A stretch of 64,000 bases of DNA from Psychrobacter sp. WY6 (GCF_018448495.1 NZ_CP049902.1:2790001-2854000); one strand, 5' to 3'; shown: positions 46,857 to 57,484, counted from the stretch's first letter. Made by a program: numbers and translations. The notes: generated by a model not told the origin, from the letters alone.

Positions 46857-46889
46857 GGGCGTGTCCTCAATTCAAACGAGGACACGCCC
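46857..46889. mobile_element. 33-bp minimal MITE (terminal repeats only)
   Basis: GGGCGTGTCCTC and GAGGACACGCCC (12-bp perfect inverted repeat) are separated by 9 bp and flanked by TA on both sides (46855-46856, 46890-46891). It has the same ends as the 170-bp MITEs but has lost the interior. It lies 38 bp upstream of the acyl-CoA dehydrogenase start, in the region divergent to the TetR gene. Confidence 0.88.
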
Positions 46890-47132
46890 TAATATAAAAT
46901 ACTATTGAGTGTAAACATATTACTTATGGTAATTTTAATTACCGTTATATACAATCTTAGTATTCTTTATATTTAATATCATGCAAGACTTATACTAGGA
47001 CAGTAAAAGACAATGCGCAACCTATTAACAAACAATAGTTTATATTACCTATTTCAACTCTAGCTTATCAAGCCGATAAATAAGACGCTGTAGCACAGTA
47101 TAAAAATTCTCACCGCACAGGAATCATCAAGC

Positions 47133-47763
47133 ATGCAATCTACGAGTCAGATATCTAGTATGAATACAGCCCGAGCTTTGGCACCCTTATCCGATATGCG
47201 CCCTGCTACTTTAGAAAAAATTGAAAAAGCCGTTCGTAAAGTGTTTGCAGGTTTTGACTCTAATGAGGTGACCATGGCACAAATTGCAAAGTCTGCCAAT
47301 GTCTCACTACAGACGCTGTATAAATATTTTGGTGAAGCAAACACTTTTATACCATCATGGATATTGTATTGAAGGTTGGCAGCGCGCATCATGGATCATT
47401 TGCGGCTTGATAGCGTGCAAGATAGGCTACGCAAGACATTATGGGTTTGTTTTGACTTTGTAGATTCACATCCCGATGCGGTCATGGTGCTGTCTTCGGG
47501 TATCGGCATCGCGTATACGTAACATTGCGATTTATGAAAATAAAGAGCTGATTGGGGCATTTTTGAATGTGTGGGAAGATGGTCAAAAACGTGGCGTACT
47601 AAATGACACCGTGCCCCTTTATATACTTTTTGATGTGTTTATGGGATTCATTAGTCGCCTTGGCTTGATGCACATTATTCGTCAGACCGATACACCCATT
47701 AATGCAGAGTTTGATGCGTTATTCGTGATTTTATGGCGAGCCATATCAAAGCCTGACATATAA
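47133..47763 (+). pseudogene. TetR-family regulator of the fad operon, frameshifted
   Basis: The HTH is clear: TLEKIEKAVRKVFAGFDSNE, VTMAQIAKSANVSLQTLYKY and FG. It breaks shortly after (47340-47370), continues in other frames through MDIVLK and DSHPDAVMVLSSG, then reads IAIYENKELIGAFLNVWEDG and YILFDVFMGFISRLGLMHII to 47763. Divergent from the beta-oxidation operon, so a fatty-acyl-responsive repressor in the style of PsrA/FadR(TetR) is likely. At least two indels. Confidence 0.75.
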
Positions 47764-47847
47764 TCAGTTTGATATACAATCACTTGTACGATATTATGAA
47801 ATATTCATACCAGCCAATTTTCAATTTCATCATTAAAGATCACAACG

Positions 47848-47876
47848 AAAAAAGCCTCACTTTGTAGTGAGGCTTT
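47848..47876 (+). terminator. terminator after TetR gene
   Basis: AAAAAAGCCTCACT pairs with AGTGAGGC around TTGT; the T tract is short (TTT). Same stem as at 252 and 33415. Confidence 0.8.
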
Positions 47877-47906
47877 ACTTAATGCTTAAAAACTAATGCT
47901 TAAAAA

Positions 47907-48360
47907 TCAACATTCCTTAGATTTTTTTAGCTTATATTCTTCTACTCTATCAACCATTTCATAATCTTGTTCACTCATCTGTTGATAGCCATTGCTCACA
48001 CTACCATAGCATGAATTTTTATTATCATGCTGAGCGTGCACAGCAGCATCTTTGATCTGGGCAATGTCTTCTGCAAACGGCGTATGAGGGATATCCAGCA
48101 CAGAAAATAGCGTGGCTAAAAATTCATCAGCGGTAAAATATTTATCCATATAGCTGCCATCAAGCCCAAGGTATTTGTTTGATAATACGTGACGCAGGCG
48201 CTCACAAGCAGGCATAGTGTGTTTCAAAGGATAGCCCATGGCTTTGACAATATCTTGCGAACGCAGCTCAAGCGTCGCTATCTGATTGATCGCATACTGG
48301 GCGAGAAAGACGTGGGTGGTAATGACGGGTATATTTGGATTGGTTAGCAATGTGGCTCAT
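47907..48360 (-). pseudogene. second copy of the leader-associated unknown gene, frameshifted and shortened
   Basis: Start ATG 48360 reads MSHIANQSKYTRHYHPRL and then slips near 48305. The next frame gives FLAQYAINQIATLELRSQDI, VKAMGYPLKHTMPACERLRH, VLSNKYLGLDGSYMDKYFTA and DEFLATLFSVLDIPHTPFAE, closely paralleling the 213-aa protein at 28078. The C-terminal third is shorter (NGYQQMSEQDYEMVDR aligns with NGYQLIIEQRHEMVDS) with about 45 residues missing between. Function unknown. Confidence 0.75.
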
Positions 48361-48575
48361 GATATTGAACACCTTAGACTCCTGTAACTCCGACGAAAAA
48401 GGGTGAAATACGCCCAAATAGGCAAATAAAATCAGGCACAAATGAGGATGTCGGAGTACAGGCTCATGCGCTTTACCAGAATTATTTTATATCGTGCTGG
48501 AAGTTGCAAGGTTTGTACGCCACCATTTATAACGATAATGGCTGGCAATGACAAAACTGTTAAACCCACGATAAT
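48361..48575 (-). promoter_or_regulatory. structured leader RNA (copy B)
   Basis: Conserved with copy A: the closing helix TATCGTG (48573-48567) with CACGATA (48496-48490); an inner helix GTTTTGT/ACAAAC (48557-48551 with 48516-48511) that keeps pairing though its last pair changed (C-G in A, U-A in B); and the long hairpin CCTGTACTCCGAC with GTCGGAGTTACAGG (48462-48450 with 48394-48381). A separate hairpin CCATT/AATGG sits inside the inner loop. In B the AGGAG is 18 nt from the start; AAGGTG at 48376-48371 is the nearer ribosome site. Confidence 0.65.
48432..48467 (-). CDS. 11-aa upstream ORF in leader copy B
   Basis: ATG 48467 to TGA 48434-48432 encodes MSLYSDILICA, the same length and the same first six residues and final Ala as copy A. 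Confidence 0.5.
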   Translation of the reverse strand: MSLYSDILICA

Positions 48576-48731
48576 GACTTAAAGATGATAGCATATCAGA
48601 TAATAAAATAAATACTGATATTAATATGCTTTGGTAATCACACGATTGTTACGGTCTCTTTATCGCCGTTAAAGTCTGAATACCTTTATATTTAAAAACG
48701 GTAGAAAAAATCAGACGATGACTCAGCAAAG

Positions 48732-50018
48732 CTATCTAATTATTTTTAGACATTGTCCTGCATGATATAAAGTCAGTCCTAGCTCAGTAAAGCCAGATTT
48801 CATCCCGCCAAAAGAAACTTTTGCCTCTTCTAAGGTCTTAAATGGTAAGGGAATACTGTCTCTATTACCCGTCATTATATAGTCTGCGAAGCACTTACCC
48901 ATTAGCGTGCCTGTGGTAATGCCGCGACCATTATAAGCCGTTGCTGTCAGCAAGCCCTCGTCGGGCTCCATGACTCGAAAAATATGATCTTGCGTGAAGC
49001 CAAAACTACCAGTCCACTCATACTGCCACTTAAATGCTGGCAAATCTGGATAATAGCTCTTTTGCACCGCATTGGCCCATGATTGATAAAAGGATTTTGG
49101 TTTAAGCTGTGTACCACCCACCGTTCCCAATAATAGGCGATCGTCGTCATCACGGCGAAAGCTAGACAAGGCCAAGCGTGTATCCCATGCCCCTGTTTTG
49201 TAAGGTAAGATACGATCTGCCGCCTCGCCGCTAAGCGGCTCAGATGCAATCTGATAGTAATAAACCAAATAAAAGGTCTTTTTAATTTCTGTCCATTCGC
49301 CTTCGGTATAAGCGTTGGTTGCAATAATGACGCGCTCGGACTTGACGCGCGCTTTAGAAGTCCTTGCATACCAATCGCCATCTACCTTTTCTAAGGCTTC
49401 AACAGCGGAATGCTCATAAATAGTGACACCAAGACTGGTTGCTACTTTTGCGAGTCCTCTAACATAAGCCAGTGGGTTTATCGTACCAGCCCGATGATCT
49501 AGTAATGCTTTATTGATACTTTTGGTACCGCAATATTCATGGCATTTGCTGCCGGTTAGTACTTCAACGTTCGCGCCGCGGCGGATAAGTTGCTCGTATC
49601 TAATATCGACATCGACTTCACCTTTGGCGTTATGTGCCATGTGGATATTACCGGCTTGAGTGGCTTGGGCGTCGATATTATAACGTTTGATTAAGTCGAA
49701 TACTAAGCTTGGCGCTTGTCCGAGGACTTCAGTTAGACGCTCACCTGCCGCTTCACCTAGCGCAATATTCAAATCATCAGGGCGCGCCCAAGTACCTGCA
49801 TTGACGAGCCCTACGCTTTTACCGGAGCCGCCACTGCCTATCGTATGACTCTCAAGCAAAATAACCTTGACGCCTTTTTCTGCCAAATGAATCGCCGCAG
49901 ATAATCCTGTATAACCGCCGCCTATGATACAAATAGTCGCTTCAGTATCGCTATTCATCTGGCTGTAGGTATCAATAATAGGTGCAGTCGTATTCCACAA
50001 ACATTGCTCTTGCAACAT
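48732..50018 (-). CDS. amaA: L-pipecolate oxidase (AmaA), FAD-dependent, 428 aa
   Basis: Oxidises L-pipecolate to piperideine-6-carboxylate. The dinucleotide fold is CIIGGGYTGLSAAIHLAEKG; further landmarks IGSGGSGKSVGLVNAGTWAR, IHMAHNAKGEVDVDIRYEQL, ATNAYTEGEWTEIKKTF, TAYNGRGITTGTLMGKCFA, and a final LYHAGQCLKIIR. These match Pseudomonas putida AmaA (428 aa, same terminal HAGQCLRI) along the whole length. Intact. It is the last gene of the 56.3-48.7 kb cluster, 17 bp after nhaC, and its product feeds AmaB. Confidence 0.9.
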   Translation of the reverse strand: MLQEQCLWNTTAPIIDTYSQMNSDTEATICIIGGGYTGLSAAIHLAEKGVKVILLESHTIGSGGSGKSVGLVNAGTWARPDDLNIALGEAAGERLTEVLGQAPSLVFDLIKRYNIDAQATQAGNIHMAHNAKGEVDVDIRYEQLIRRGANVEVLTGSKCHEYCGTKSINKALLDHRAGTINPLAYVRGLAKVATSLGVTIYEHSAVEALEKVDGDWYARTSKARVKSERVIIATNAYTEGEWTEIKKTFYLVYYYQIASEPLSGEAADRILPYKTGAWDTRLALSSFRRDDDDRLLLGTVGGTQLKPKSFYQSWANAVQKSYYPDLPAFKWQYEWTGSFGFTQDHIFRVMEPDEGLLTATAYNGRGITTGTLMGKCFADYIMTGNRDSIPLPFKTLEEAKVSFGGMKSGFTELGLTLYHAGQCLKIIR

Positions 50019-50035
50019 CTCATATTCCTTCTAAA

Positions 50036-51493
50036 TTACACGTTGTCTATAGTGGAGAGCGTGCTTGTGTCGTTATTAACAATAGGTTCTTCACGGGGAA
50101 TAAATTTGTCTAAGAATACCCATAACAAACCAAATAGCGGTGATAACCAACAGGCAAAGGCGAATGGTGCATAAGTAAGGGTTGCAATACCTAATGTTGC
50201 CGCGACGAAACTACCGCCCATGTTCCAAGGAATAAGTGGAGATAACAGGGTTCCGGTATCTTCAATAGAGCGTGTGAGTGTCGTGCGTTTGTAGCCCATT
50301 TCTTGATATTTGTCTTTTAATAAACGGCCTGGCAATACCAGTGTGGTATAGACGTCACCGATGAGCGTACCGACACCAAGCGTGCTGGCATAAGTGGTCA
50401 TTACTAAACCAAATCTCGATTTCACCATCTTATTAATTTTTGCCATGATGGCTTTTAGCGTACCGTAATGCTCAATTGAGCCGACGAATGCTAAAGCAAA
50501 GATGGTCAAAGTCACGACCCACGTCATTGACATAATGCCGCCTTTAGACAGCAGTTGATCCACGACAGCAAAGCCCGTTTCACTGACAAAGCCATTTTGT
50601 AAGACCGTAAAAATGTCATGCACACCCACGCCTTGCATAAAAAACGCAACCAATCCTGCAACCACCACACCTGATAATACCGTTGGAATAGCAGGCATTT
50701 TCATTACCGCTGCGATGACAACGACAACAGCCGGTAATAACGTAATAATACTGAGGTTATAATTGGCCGCTAGCGAAGTTTGAATTTCTTTAATTGAGGT
50801 TAAATCGACATTTTCTGCGCCGTAACCCATACCAATCCACGCATAGATAATCAATGCAGTTACCATGGCAGGTACCGTGGTGGGCAACATACCGCGGATG
50901 TGCTCCCAAAGATCAACACCAGCCGCTGCTGGCGTTAAGTTGGTGGTGTCAGATAATGGAGACATTTTGTCACCGAAAAAAGCGCCAGAAACAATAGCAC
51001 CGCCCGTTAGTGACGGCGGAATACCCAATCCTAGCCCAATACCCATCATGGCAAGACCGACCGTACCAACCGTGCCCCACGAAGTGCCTGTAGCGACAGA
51101 AATAATGGCACAGATGATACAGACAGAGACTAGGAATGATGAAGGAGAGAAAACGCTAAAACCATAGTAAAATCGTGGGAACCGTACCAGCGATAATCCA
51201 AGCGCCGATGAGCATACCAACGCCCATCAAGATAATCATGGCCGGTAGACCAATTTTGACAACCTTTAAAAAGCGTTGTTCCATGCCATCCCAGTCACGG
51301 CCACGCAGCTTCATAAACAAGCCAGTGATTAAAATACCGCAAGCTAAGGGAATGTGAGGGGTAAAATCTTTGAATACGAAAAACTGCACCATCAGAATAA
51401 TGGCAGTCAACACCAGAGGTGCAATATCTATAAAAAACTAGAAGACGGACCGTAGCCATCTTTAGCTTCGTCATAAGGTTTATCATCCATCAT
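50036..51493 (-). pseudogene. NhaC-type Na+/H+ antiporter-family transporter, two frameshifts
   Basis: Start ATG 51493 (MMDDKPYDEAKDGYGPSSSF) breaks in a T6 run (51430), continues in frame 2 (LTAIILMVQFFVFKDFTPHI) and again changes near 51165 to IPPSLTGGAIVSGAFFGDKM, SPLSDTTNLTPAAAGVDL (the hallmark NhaC motif), and GGIMSMTWVVTLTIFALAFV. About 480 aa when joined, with roughly ten to twelve membrane helices. In this amino-acid catabolic cluster it could exchange sodium or import a substrate such as lysine or pipecolate; that is inference. Confidence 0.82.
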
Positions 51494-51776
51494 AAGACAC
51501 CTACCTTCCTTAGTAGTGGATACTGCTGTCATAGATATAACAGTAGTAGAAACAACCAATCCATGGCTGCTGATAATGCTGAAAAAAGTGCGAAAAGGTT
51601 ACGGCAAAGGGTGTAAAAAGCCTGTTTTGAAATCATGAATAGTTATTCATCACTTCCGCAGGCTTTCATACTAAAACAATAAATACTTAATAATTGGCGA
51701 CCAAAATAGCGAATAATTGGCTTGCTAAATAAGCGCTGAGCCTACTTAACAAGCATCACGTCACGTCATATTGTTA

Positions 51777-53272
51777 TTAGCCAAAGTTGATGCCTTGCGC
51801 TAGTGGTAGCTCGGTTGAATAGTTGACTGTATTGGTCTGACGGCGCATATAAGCTTTCCATGCGTCTGAACCTGATTCACGACCACCGCCGGTTTCTTTT
51901 TCGCCGCCAAATGCGCCGCCAATCTCAGCGCCACTGGTGCCGATGTTGACGTTGGCGATACCGCAATCACTGCCGCGGTCGCTGAGGAAAGTTTCAGCTT
52001 CACGTAAGTCATTGGTAAAGATACAAGATGACAGCCCTTGTGGCACATCGTTTTGCATCGCTAGCGCATCGTCAAATTCTTTATAAGGCATGACGTATAA
52101 AATCGGCGCAAACGTCTCACTACGTGCCACGTCATTTTGCTCATCAAGCTCAACAATCGCCGGAATCACATAATAAGCATCGGGGAATTTATCCATCAGA
52201 ACTCGGTCGCCGCCTGTGACTTTACCGCCAGTATTGCGAGCCTTTTCTAACGCCGCTTGCATGTTATTAAAGCTGTCTTCATCAATCAGTGGACCGACCA
52301 AATTACCTTCAAGCGGATGACCGATGCTCACCGTCTCGTAAGCAGACTTAACGCGCGGTAAGATATCGTCTTTGACCGACTCATGAACGAACAGACGGCG
52401 TAAGGTGGTGCAGCGCTGACCTGCCGTTCCTACTGCTGAGAATAGAATGCCACGTAGCGCCAAATCCAAATCGGCGGTGGGTGCCAAAATCATGGCGTTA
52501 TTACCGCCAAGCTCAAGCAAGCATTTACCAAAACGCTCAGCGACTTTGGGTCCTACTTCTCGGCCCATGCGCGTACTGCCGGTGGCACTGACTAAAGCGA
52601 TGTCTTTATTTTCAACCAGCGCATTACCGATATCGGTTTTGCCCAATATGATTTGCGATAAATGTGCTGGTGCTTCACCAAATTTTGCCAAGGCTTTTTC
52701 AAATAACGCTTGGCAAGCTAAGGCGACGAGCGGGGTTTTTCTGAAGGTTTCCAGATGACAGGGTTGCCACAGACGATGGCCAGTGCCGTATTCCAAGACC
52801 AAACGGCGACTGGGAAGTTAAAGGCAGAGATGACGCCGATGACACCAAGTGGATGCCATGTCTCACGCATGTGGTGACCCGGGCGTTCTGAGGCGATGGT
52901 TAGACCATAAAGCTGACGTGATACGCCCACGGCAAAGTCACAGATATCAATCATTTCTTGGACTTCGCCAAGGCCTTCTTCTTTAATTTTTCCGGCTTCT
53001 AATGATACTAAGATACCTAGGTCTTCTTTGTGCTCACGCAGGACTTCACCCAACAGACGAATCAACTCACCACGTTTAGGGGCAGGAACGACACGCCATT
53101 CTTGAAAGGCTTGTTTGGCATTTTGAATTTTAGTATCGACGTCAGCCACTGTATCTAACGTGACTTTACCGATGACTGAGCCATCAATTGGGGTGGTGAC
53201 TTCAAAGTCGCCATTTTGATAGTGTGCTTCTTCTACGCCCATTGCAGACATATATTGCTTAATCATAATCAA
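51777..53272 (-). pseudogene. amaB: AmaB-like piperideine-6-carboxylate / alpha-aminoadipic semialdehyde dehydrogenase, one frameshift
   Basis: ALDH7-type enzyme of about 498 aa. N-terminal frame: MRETWHPLGVIGVISAFNFP, VAVWSWNTALAIVCGNPVIW, KPSEK. Break at an A5 run (around 52742, A6 restores KTPLVALACQALFEKAL). The second frame has ERFGKCLLELGGNNAMILAP (general base Glu), GTAGQRCTTLRRLFVHES (catalytic Cys) and FGGEKETGGGRESGSDAWK. Identity: converts the AmaA product to alpha-aminoadipate with NAD. Homopolymer indel likely. Confidence 0.88.
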
Positions 53273-53436
53273 TCCCTTGCATATTGGTATAATGGTTTAC
53301 TACGTCCTTGACTGACTTATAAAATTACCCTGCTACCTACTAAGTTGCAAAATAATAAATTTCTTGCAGGCATTCCTTTTTGGAATGACGTGCTAATAAG
53401 TCGGCTATAAGCTGGCTATTTTTAGCCTAAATCTTA

Positions 53437-54905
53437 CTAAACACTGACACTAGACAGGCACTGCTCAAGGCTTTGCGCCTGCATCGCTTCATACAATGCC
53501 ATTTCATCATAAATGGCTGCCCCCAAATCACGCTCAAAATTTTGTTGGCTTGAGTAACCGTCATATTGGCTTGGCTGCGCCTCTTGCAGATTTGATTGAA
53601 AGATACCGGCGGCACTGACGGGCAAAAATCCTCATAAACGATGGGTTCAATGCGAAGCACCTCGTCATTAATCAGAGCAGTCAGCTTCGCATTAGGCAGT
53701 TTATTCAAATCATCGCGTGTTAAGATCGCGGCCAACAACGCTTGACCGTCCTCAGAATCAAGGGTGCTATCCGTCAACTGGTAATAAAAATACGCTAGCT
53801 CCTCTTCGTGTAGAGTTTGATAATCATCAGGAAAAGCGGTAAATACTTCGGCTAAAATTTGATTGTATTGAGCCGCATTGTCCTCATTTGGGGTAACACC
53901 AAGCTGGCGACGAGCTGCGGCCAATAATTCATCATAAAGCGCGCGGCCCTTTTGCGTTAACGCCACACCGCGTTGCTCAATCTCTCCAAAGCGCGCGGTA
54001 TGATGTCCTTGCTCATACTCTTCAGGGCTAGCGTCTGAGTTATTAGCAACTTTAAAGCCAACCGCTTCTTGTAGCGCTTTAAAACTGGTTTGCCTTAATA
54101 ATATAGGACACGCTCTACGCGGTGGCCCTTCGATGATGGCTTTTGAAGGTATGCCGCGGGCTTGCATGCCTTGTTGTACGGCATCAATATCCAAGGTTCG
54201 AGGCGTTAAATGATTGATATGTGGACCCTTAAAGCCCACCACATCAGCGACCAGCGGATGCTGATTTAATAGACGCTGATAGAGCGCTTTTGCCACCGGC
54301 GTTTTATCATGCCAGCGAAATGTCTCTAGCGCTTCTTGGACAAACTGCTCTGCTTGCTCAGTGGTCAAGCCACCTTGCACCTCAAAAATCCCAATAAGCT
54401 CAATAACCCCAGTAGTGAAGATCTGACGCTGCGACAATGTGGCCGTGGCTTCTTGTCGTAAAGTTTCATTAGCAATCAAATCTAAACGCAATAACGAGGT
54501 AAATACGCGAAAGGGGCTTTTTATGCATGCATGCGAGTCAAGCGCGCGAAAGGCAGTTGAATGTACGGGCACACCAGCAGGCGCTAAATCATAATAGCCG
54601 ACAGGGTGCATACCCATCACGGCAAAAAGTCTACGCATCATGCTCAGCTCTGCTGCGGTACCCAGTCGAATCGCCCCGTGCCGCTCCATGCTTAGACGCT
54701 CAATCTCTCCCGTATGCAGCAGTTGTGATTTAATATCGGGATGTGTGGTTAATACCTCGGCATTCACATCACTGACCAAATCAACCAAGTCTCCGTATAG
54801 CGGCACCTCGTTCTGATACATGGCTGACATCGCCATAGAAAAATGATGACGGATATCATCGCTGCAGATAAAATCCTTATCTGGACTGACGCTAGTATTG
54901 TTCAC
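53437..54905 (-). pseudogene. hglS: 2-oxoadipate dioxygenase/decarboxylase HglS (DUF1338), frameshift near the 3' end
   Basis: Fe(II)-dependent enzyme turning 2-oxoadipate into D-2-hydroxyglutarate in lysine catabolism. Long frame GTG 54905 (AGGATG upstream; preferred over the in-frame ATG at 54968). Landmarks: DLVDLVSDVNAEVLTTHPDI, SMERHGAIRLGTAAELSMMR, MHPVGYYDLAPAGVPVHSTA, VVGFKGPHINHLTPRTLDI and IEGPPRRACPILLRQTSFKA. The frame slips in EDF(L)P (around 53622, T4 for T5), and the true C-terminus reads VSAAGIFQSNLQ to LSSVSV ending at 53437. Downstream of the aminotransferase, as in the pipecolate pathway. Confidence 0.87.
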
Positions 54906-55011
54906 AAATAAACATCCTTGTAATAGGGTTAAGAAATTTTTAAGTAATCGATATTTGGTTTTGAGCATTTGCTTATGACGATGCGCTATCTATCCTAAGC
55001 ACTCCTAAACA

Positions 55012-56283
55012 TTAAGCGGCAGGCAATCCATCAGGAAGCGCGATGAGCACCTCTTTTAGAATATCTAGCCCTTCTTTTAGGGTGTCAGGTTCTATGGTTA
55101 GTGGCGGCAATAACCGAATGATATGGCGATATTGGCCACTTGGCATAAGCAATAGACCACGCTCACGTGCTTTGGTTAATACTTGCGCCATCACACTCAG
55201 ATGCACATCATGCTCAGGATGACGCAGCTCAATACCGCGCATCGCACCGATACCCGTAAGACCAAATAACCAAGGCGAGATACCTTCTTGCTGCCATTGG
55301 CTGATGGTCGTCTCAATCGTCTGGGCATAATGCTTGGCTGACTGCCAAACGTCATTAGCTTGCATGATATCGAGCGTGGCATTGGCAGCGGCGCAAGCAA
55401 CTGGGTTACCAGAATAAGTACCGCCCAAACTGCCTTTAGGCAAACCATTGACCACACTAGCCTTGCCGATGACTGCACCTAATGGCAAGCCGCCCGCGAT
55501 ACTCTTGCCAAGTAAAATAAGATCAGGCTCAACTTCTAAATGGGTAAAAGCAAACGGTGTACCAGTACGGCCGTAGCCAGATTGGATTTCGTCCATGATA
55601 AGTAACATGCCATGCTCATCACAAAACTGGCGCAGATACTGCGCAAAGGTGGGCGACATCAATTGAAAACCGCCTTCCCCTTGTACAGGTTCGACGATGA
55701 TGGCACCGATATTGTCGATATCGGTTTCTACCATAAATAAACGCTGGAGCGCGTCAATCGCTTGCTGATCGCTCACGTCGTTATCTGGGCTAGGAAAAGG
55801 AATGTGATAAACGCTACCTGCCAAGGGTCCGAGCCCGCGCTTATAAGGCGCAACTTTACCGTTTAGATTGACAGCAGCCAATGTGCGCCCATGAAATCCA
55901 CCATCAAAAGCGATAACCCCAGTGCGACCCGTTTTAAGGCGTGCTATCTTGATGGCGTTTTCGGTTGCTTCTGCGCCGCAGTTGGTGAGCATCCCTGCCA
56001 GCTCGCCGCTAATAGGCACAAGCTCACACAATCGCGGCATAAAGCTTTGATACGGCTGATGCGCTGCCGCATTGTAGGCATAGTGAATCAGCGCCTGGGC
56101 TTGCTGGATGATGGCGTCAACGATGTGAGGGTGGCAGTGACCAAAGTTTAAAACACCAATTCCGCCGACAAAATCGATATAGCTTTGGTCATTGTCGTCC
56201 CAAACTCTGGCGTTTTTGCCTTTGACGAGCGTGAGCGGATGCACCATCGTAAAGGCATCGGTCACGTTATAAAGCTTGTCCAT
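55012..56283 (-). CDS. class-III aminotransferase, probably 2-aminoadipate transaminase, 423 aa
   Basis: PLP enzyme of the GabT/LysN group. Cofactor site DEIQSGYGRTGTPFAFTHLE, PLP-lysine in LILLGKSIAGGLPLGAVIGK, and GGTYSGNPVACAAANATLDI, plus the start YIDFVGGIGVLNFGHCHPHI. Context between hglS and the LysR gene, with amaB and amaA downstream, favours aminoadipate to 2-oxoadipate conversion (AmaD-like) over plain 4-aminobutyrate. GabT or DavT activity cannot be excluded. Intact, first structural gene of the cluster. Confidence 0.87.
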   Translation of the reverse strand: MDKLYNVTDAFTMVHPLTLVKGKNARVWDDNDQSYIDFVGGIGVLNFGHCHPHIVDAIIQQAQALIHYAYNAAAHQPYQSFMPRLCELVPISGELAGMLTNCGAEATENAIKIARLKTGRTGVIAFDGGFHGRTLAAVNLNGKVAPYKRGLGPLAGSVYHIPFPSPDNDVSDQQAIDALQRLFMVETDIDNIGAIIVEPVQGEGGFQLMSPTFAQYLRQFCDEHGMLLIMDEIQSGYGRTGTPFAFTHLEVEPDLILLGKSIAGGLPLGAVIGKASVVNGLPKGSLGGTYSGNPVACAAANATLDIMQANDVWQSAKHYAQTIETTISQWQQEGISPWLFGLTGIGAMRGIELRHPEHDVHLSVMAQVLTKARERGLLLMPSGQYRHIIRLLPPLTIEPDTLKEGLDILKEVLIALPDGLPAA

Positions 56284-56420
56284 GATGAATCTCTATCTCT
56301 TCCTTGAGTTAGACTCATTTCAACAAAACATCATTCCGGCAGCAAACGAATAATAGTTGTGGTGGCATTCCTTTTTGTCATTACCAGTAAATTAGCTCCC
56401 TAAACGAATCCTTTAAAAAC

Positions 56421-56450
56421 AAAAAAACTGCGTATCAAGGCAGTTTTTTT
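56421..56450. terminator. terminator after LysR gene
   Basis: AAAAAAACTGC (56421-56431) pairs with GCAGTTTTTTT (56440-56450) around an 8-nt loop, with A and T tracts on both sides. It separates the LysR gene from the aminotransferase, so the cluster downstream needs its own promoter in 56284-56420. Confidence 0.88.
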
Positions 56451-56510
56451 GTTTAGCTTGTTAAATTCTTACGGCAGATAACTTTGTAGAATAAAATAAT
56501 AAAATATAAA

Positions 56511-57458
56511 TTATAAAGCAAGCCCTAACGCTTTTTCACGCTGATCTGAGATTGTTAAATAATCCGTAATCCATTCTAAAACTGCTTTTACCTTATGCGA
56601 TTGTCCCGAAGAAACAGGATAAGTCACATAATAGCTGCCGCGACCCTTTGCCGCATAATCCCACGCCATCACTAAAGCGCCTGATTGTAGCTCAGGCTCG
56701 ACCAAACGTAACGGCACCAAAGCAATGCCATAACCCAGTAAGGCGGCAGAAATGCAGGCATGAAAAGTCTCAAAACGTGGACCTACAAAGGTGCCATCAA
56801 CGCTGATATCTTGTTGCTTAAAGTACTCATACCACGCACTTAAGCGTGAACTTATTTGCAATAACACATAGTCATCCAAACAATCAGTACTCAGTGTTTT
56901 ATCTCGCAAATACTGCGGCTGACAGACCGCAACGCAATATTCATCGAACAATTTTATGGCCTCCATATTGCCCCACATGCCATCGCCATATAAAAAAGCA
57001 ATATCAACATTTTGGTCTTCAGAAAAAAACGGCCCCACCAGCTCTTTAATATCCAAGTTAATAAGGGAATATTCTTGACAAAAGCCACTGAGTGCTGGAA
57101 TCAACCAACGGGCACAAAATGTCGGATGCGAGACGATTTTTAGCAGCTCAGTATTACTGCTATGCGACATCAAATTGGTGGTCGCCACCTCAATATGTTT
57201 TAAAATCTCTAATACTTCAAGATAATATGACTTGCCAGCAGGGGTCAATGAAATCCGGTGCGGCGTCCTATAAAACAAAGACAGGTTTAGCATCTCCTCC
57301 AACTGCGCCACTTGCTTACTTATGGCGCTTTGGGTCATGTGCATCTCTTGCGCGGCATTGGTAAAACTCAAATGACGAGCAGCGGTCTCAAAACATTGCA
57401 GCGCCGTCGTTGAAGGATATCGTCTAAAGGCTAATGGTTTATTGGTGTCTGTTTTCAT
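56511..57458 (-). CDS. LysR-family regulator (GcvA/ArgP-like) of the lysine catabolic cluster, 315 aa
   Basis: HTH: YPSTTALQCFETAARHLSFT, NAAQEMHMTQSAISKQVAQL and EEMLNLSLFYRTPHRISLTP. Effector domain from about residue 95 (IVSHPTFCARWLIPALSGFC), ending HKVKAVLEWITDYLT, a pattern typical of GcvA-type regulators of amino-acid genes. Co-oriented with and upstream of the catabolic genes. Probably senses pipecolate or aminoadipate; inference. Intact, with a MITE just upstream. Confidence 0.85.
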   Translation of the reverse strand: MKTDTNKPLAFRRYPSTTALQCFETAARHLSFTNAAQEMHMTQSAISKQVAQLEEMLNLSLFYRTPHRISLTPAGKSYYLEVLEILKHIEVATTNLMSHSSNTELLKIVSHPTFCARWLIPALSGFCQEYSLINLDIKELVGPFFSEDQNVDIAFLYGDGMWGNMEAIKLFDEYCVAVCQPQYLRDKTLSTDCLDDYVLLQISSRLSAWYEYFKQQDISVDGTFVGPRFETFHACISAALLGYGIALVPLRLVEPELQSGALVMAWDYAAKGRGSYYVTYPVSSGQSHKVKAVLEWITDYLTISDQREKALGLAL

Positions 57459-57484
57459 AGATTTTTTTCTTTTATCCCATATTA

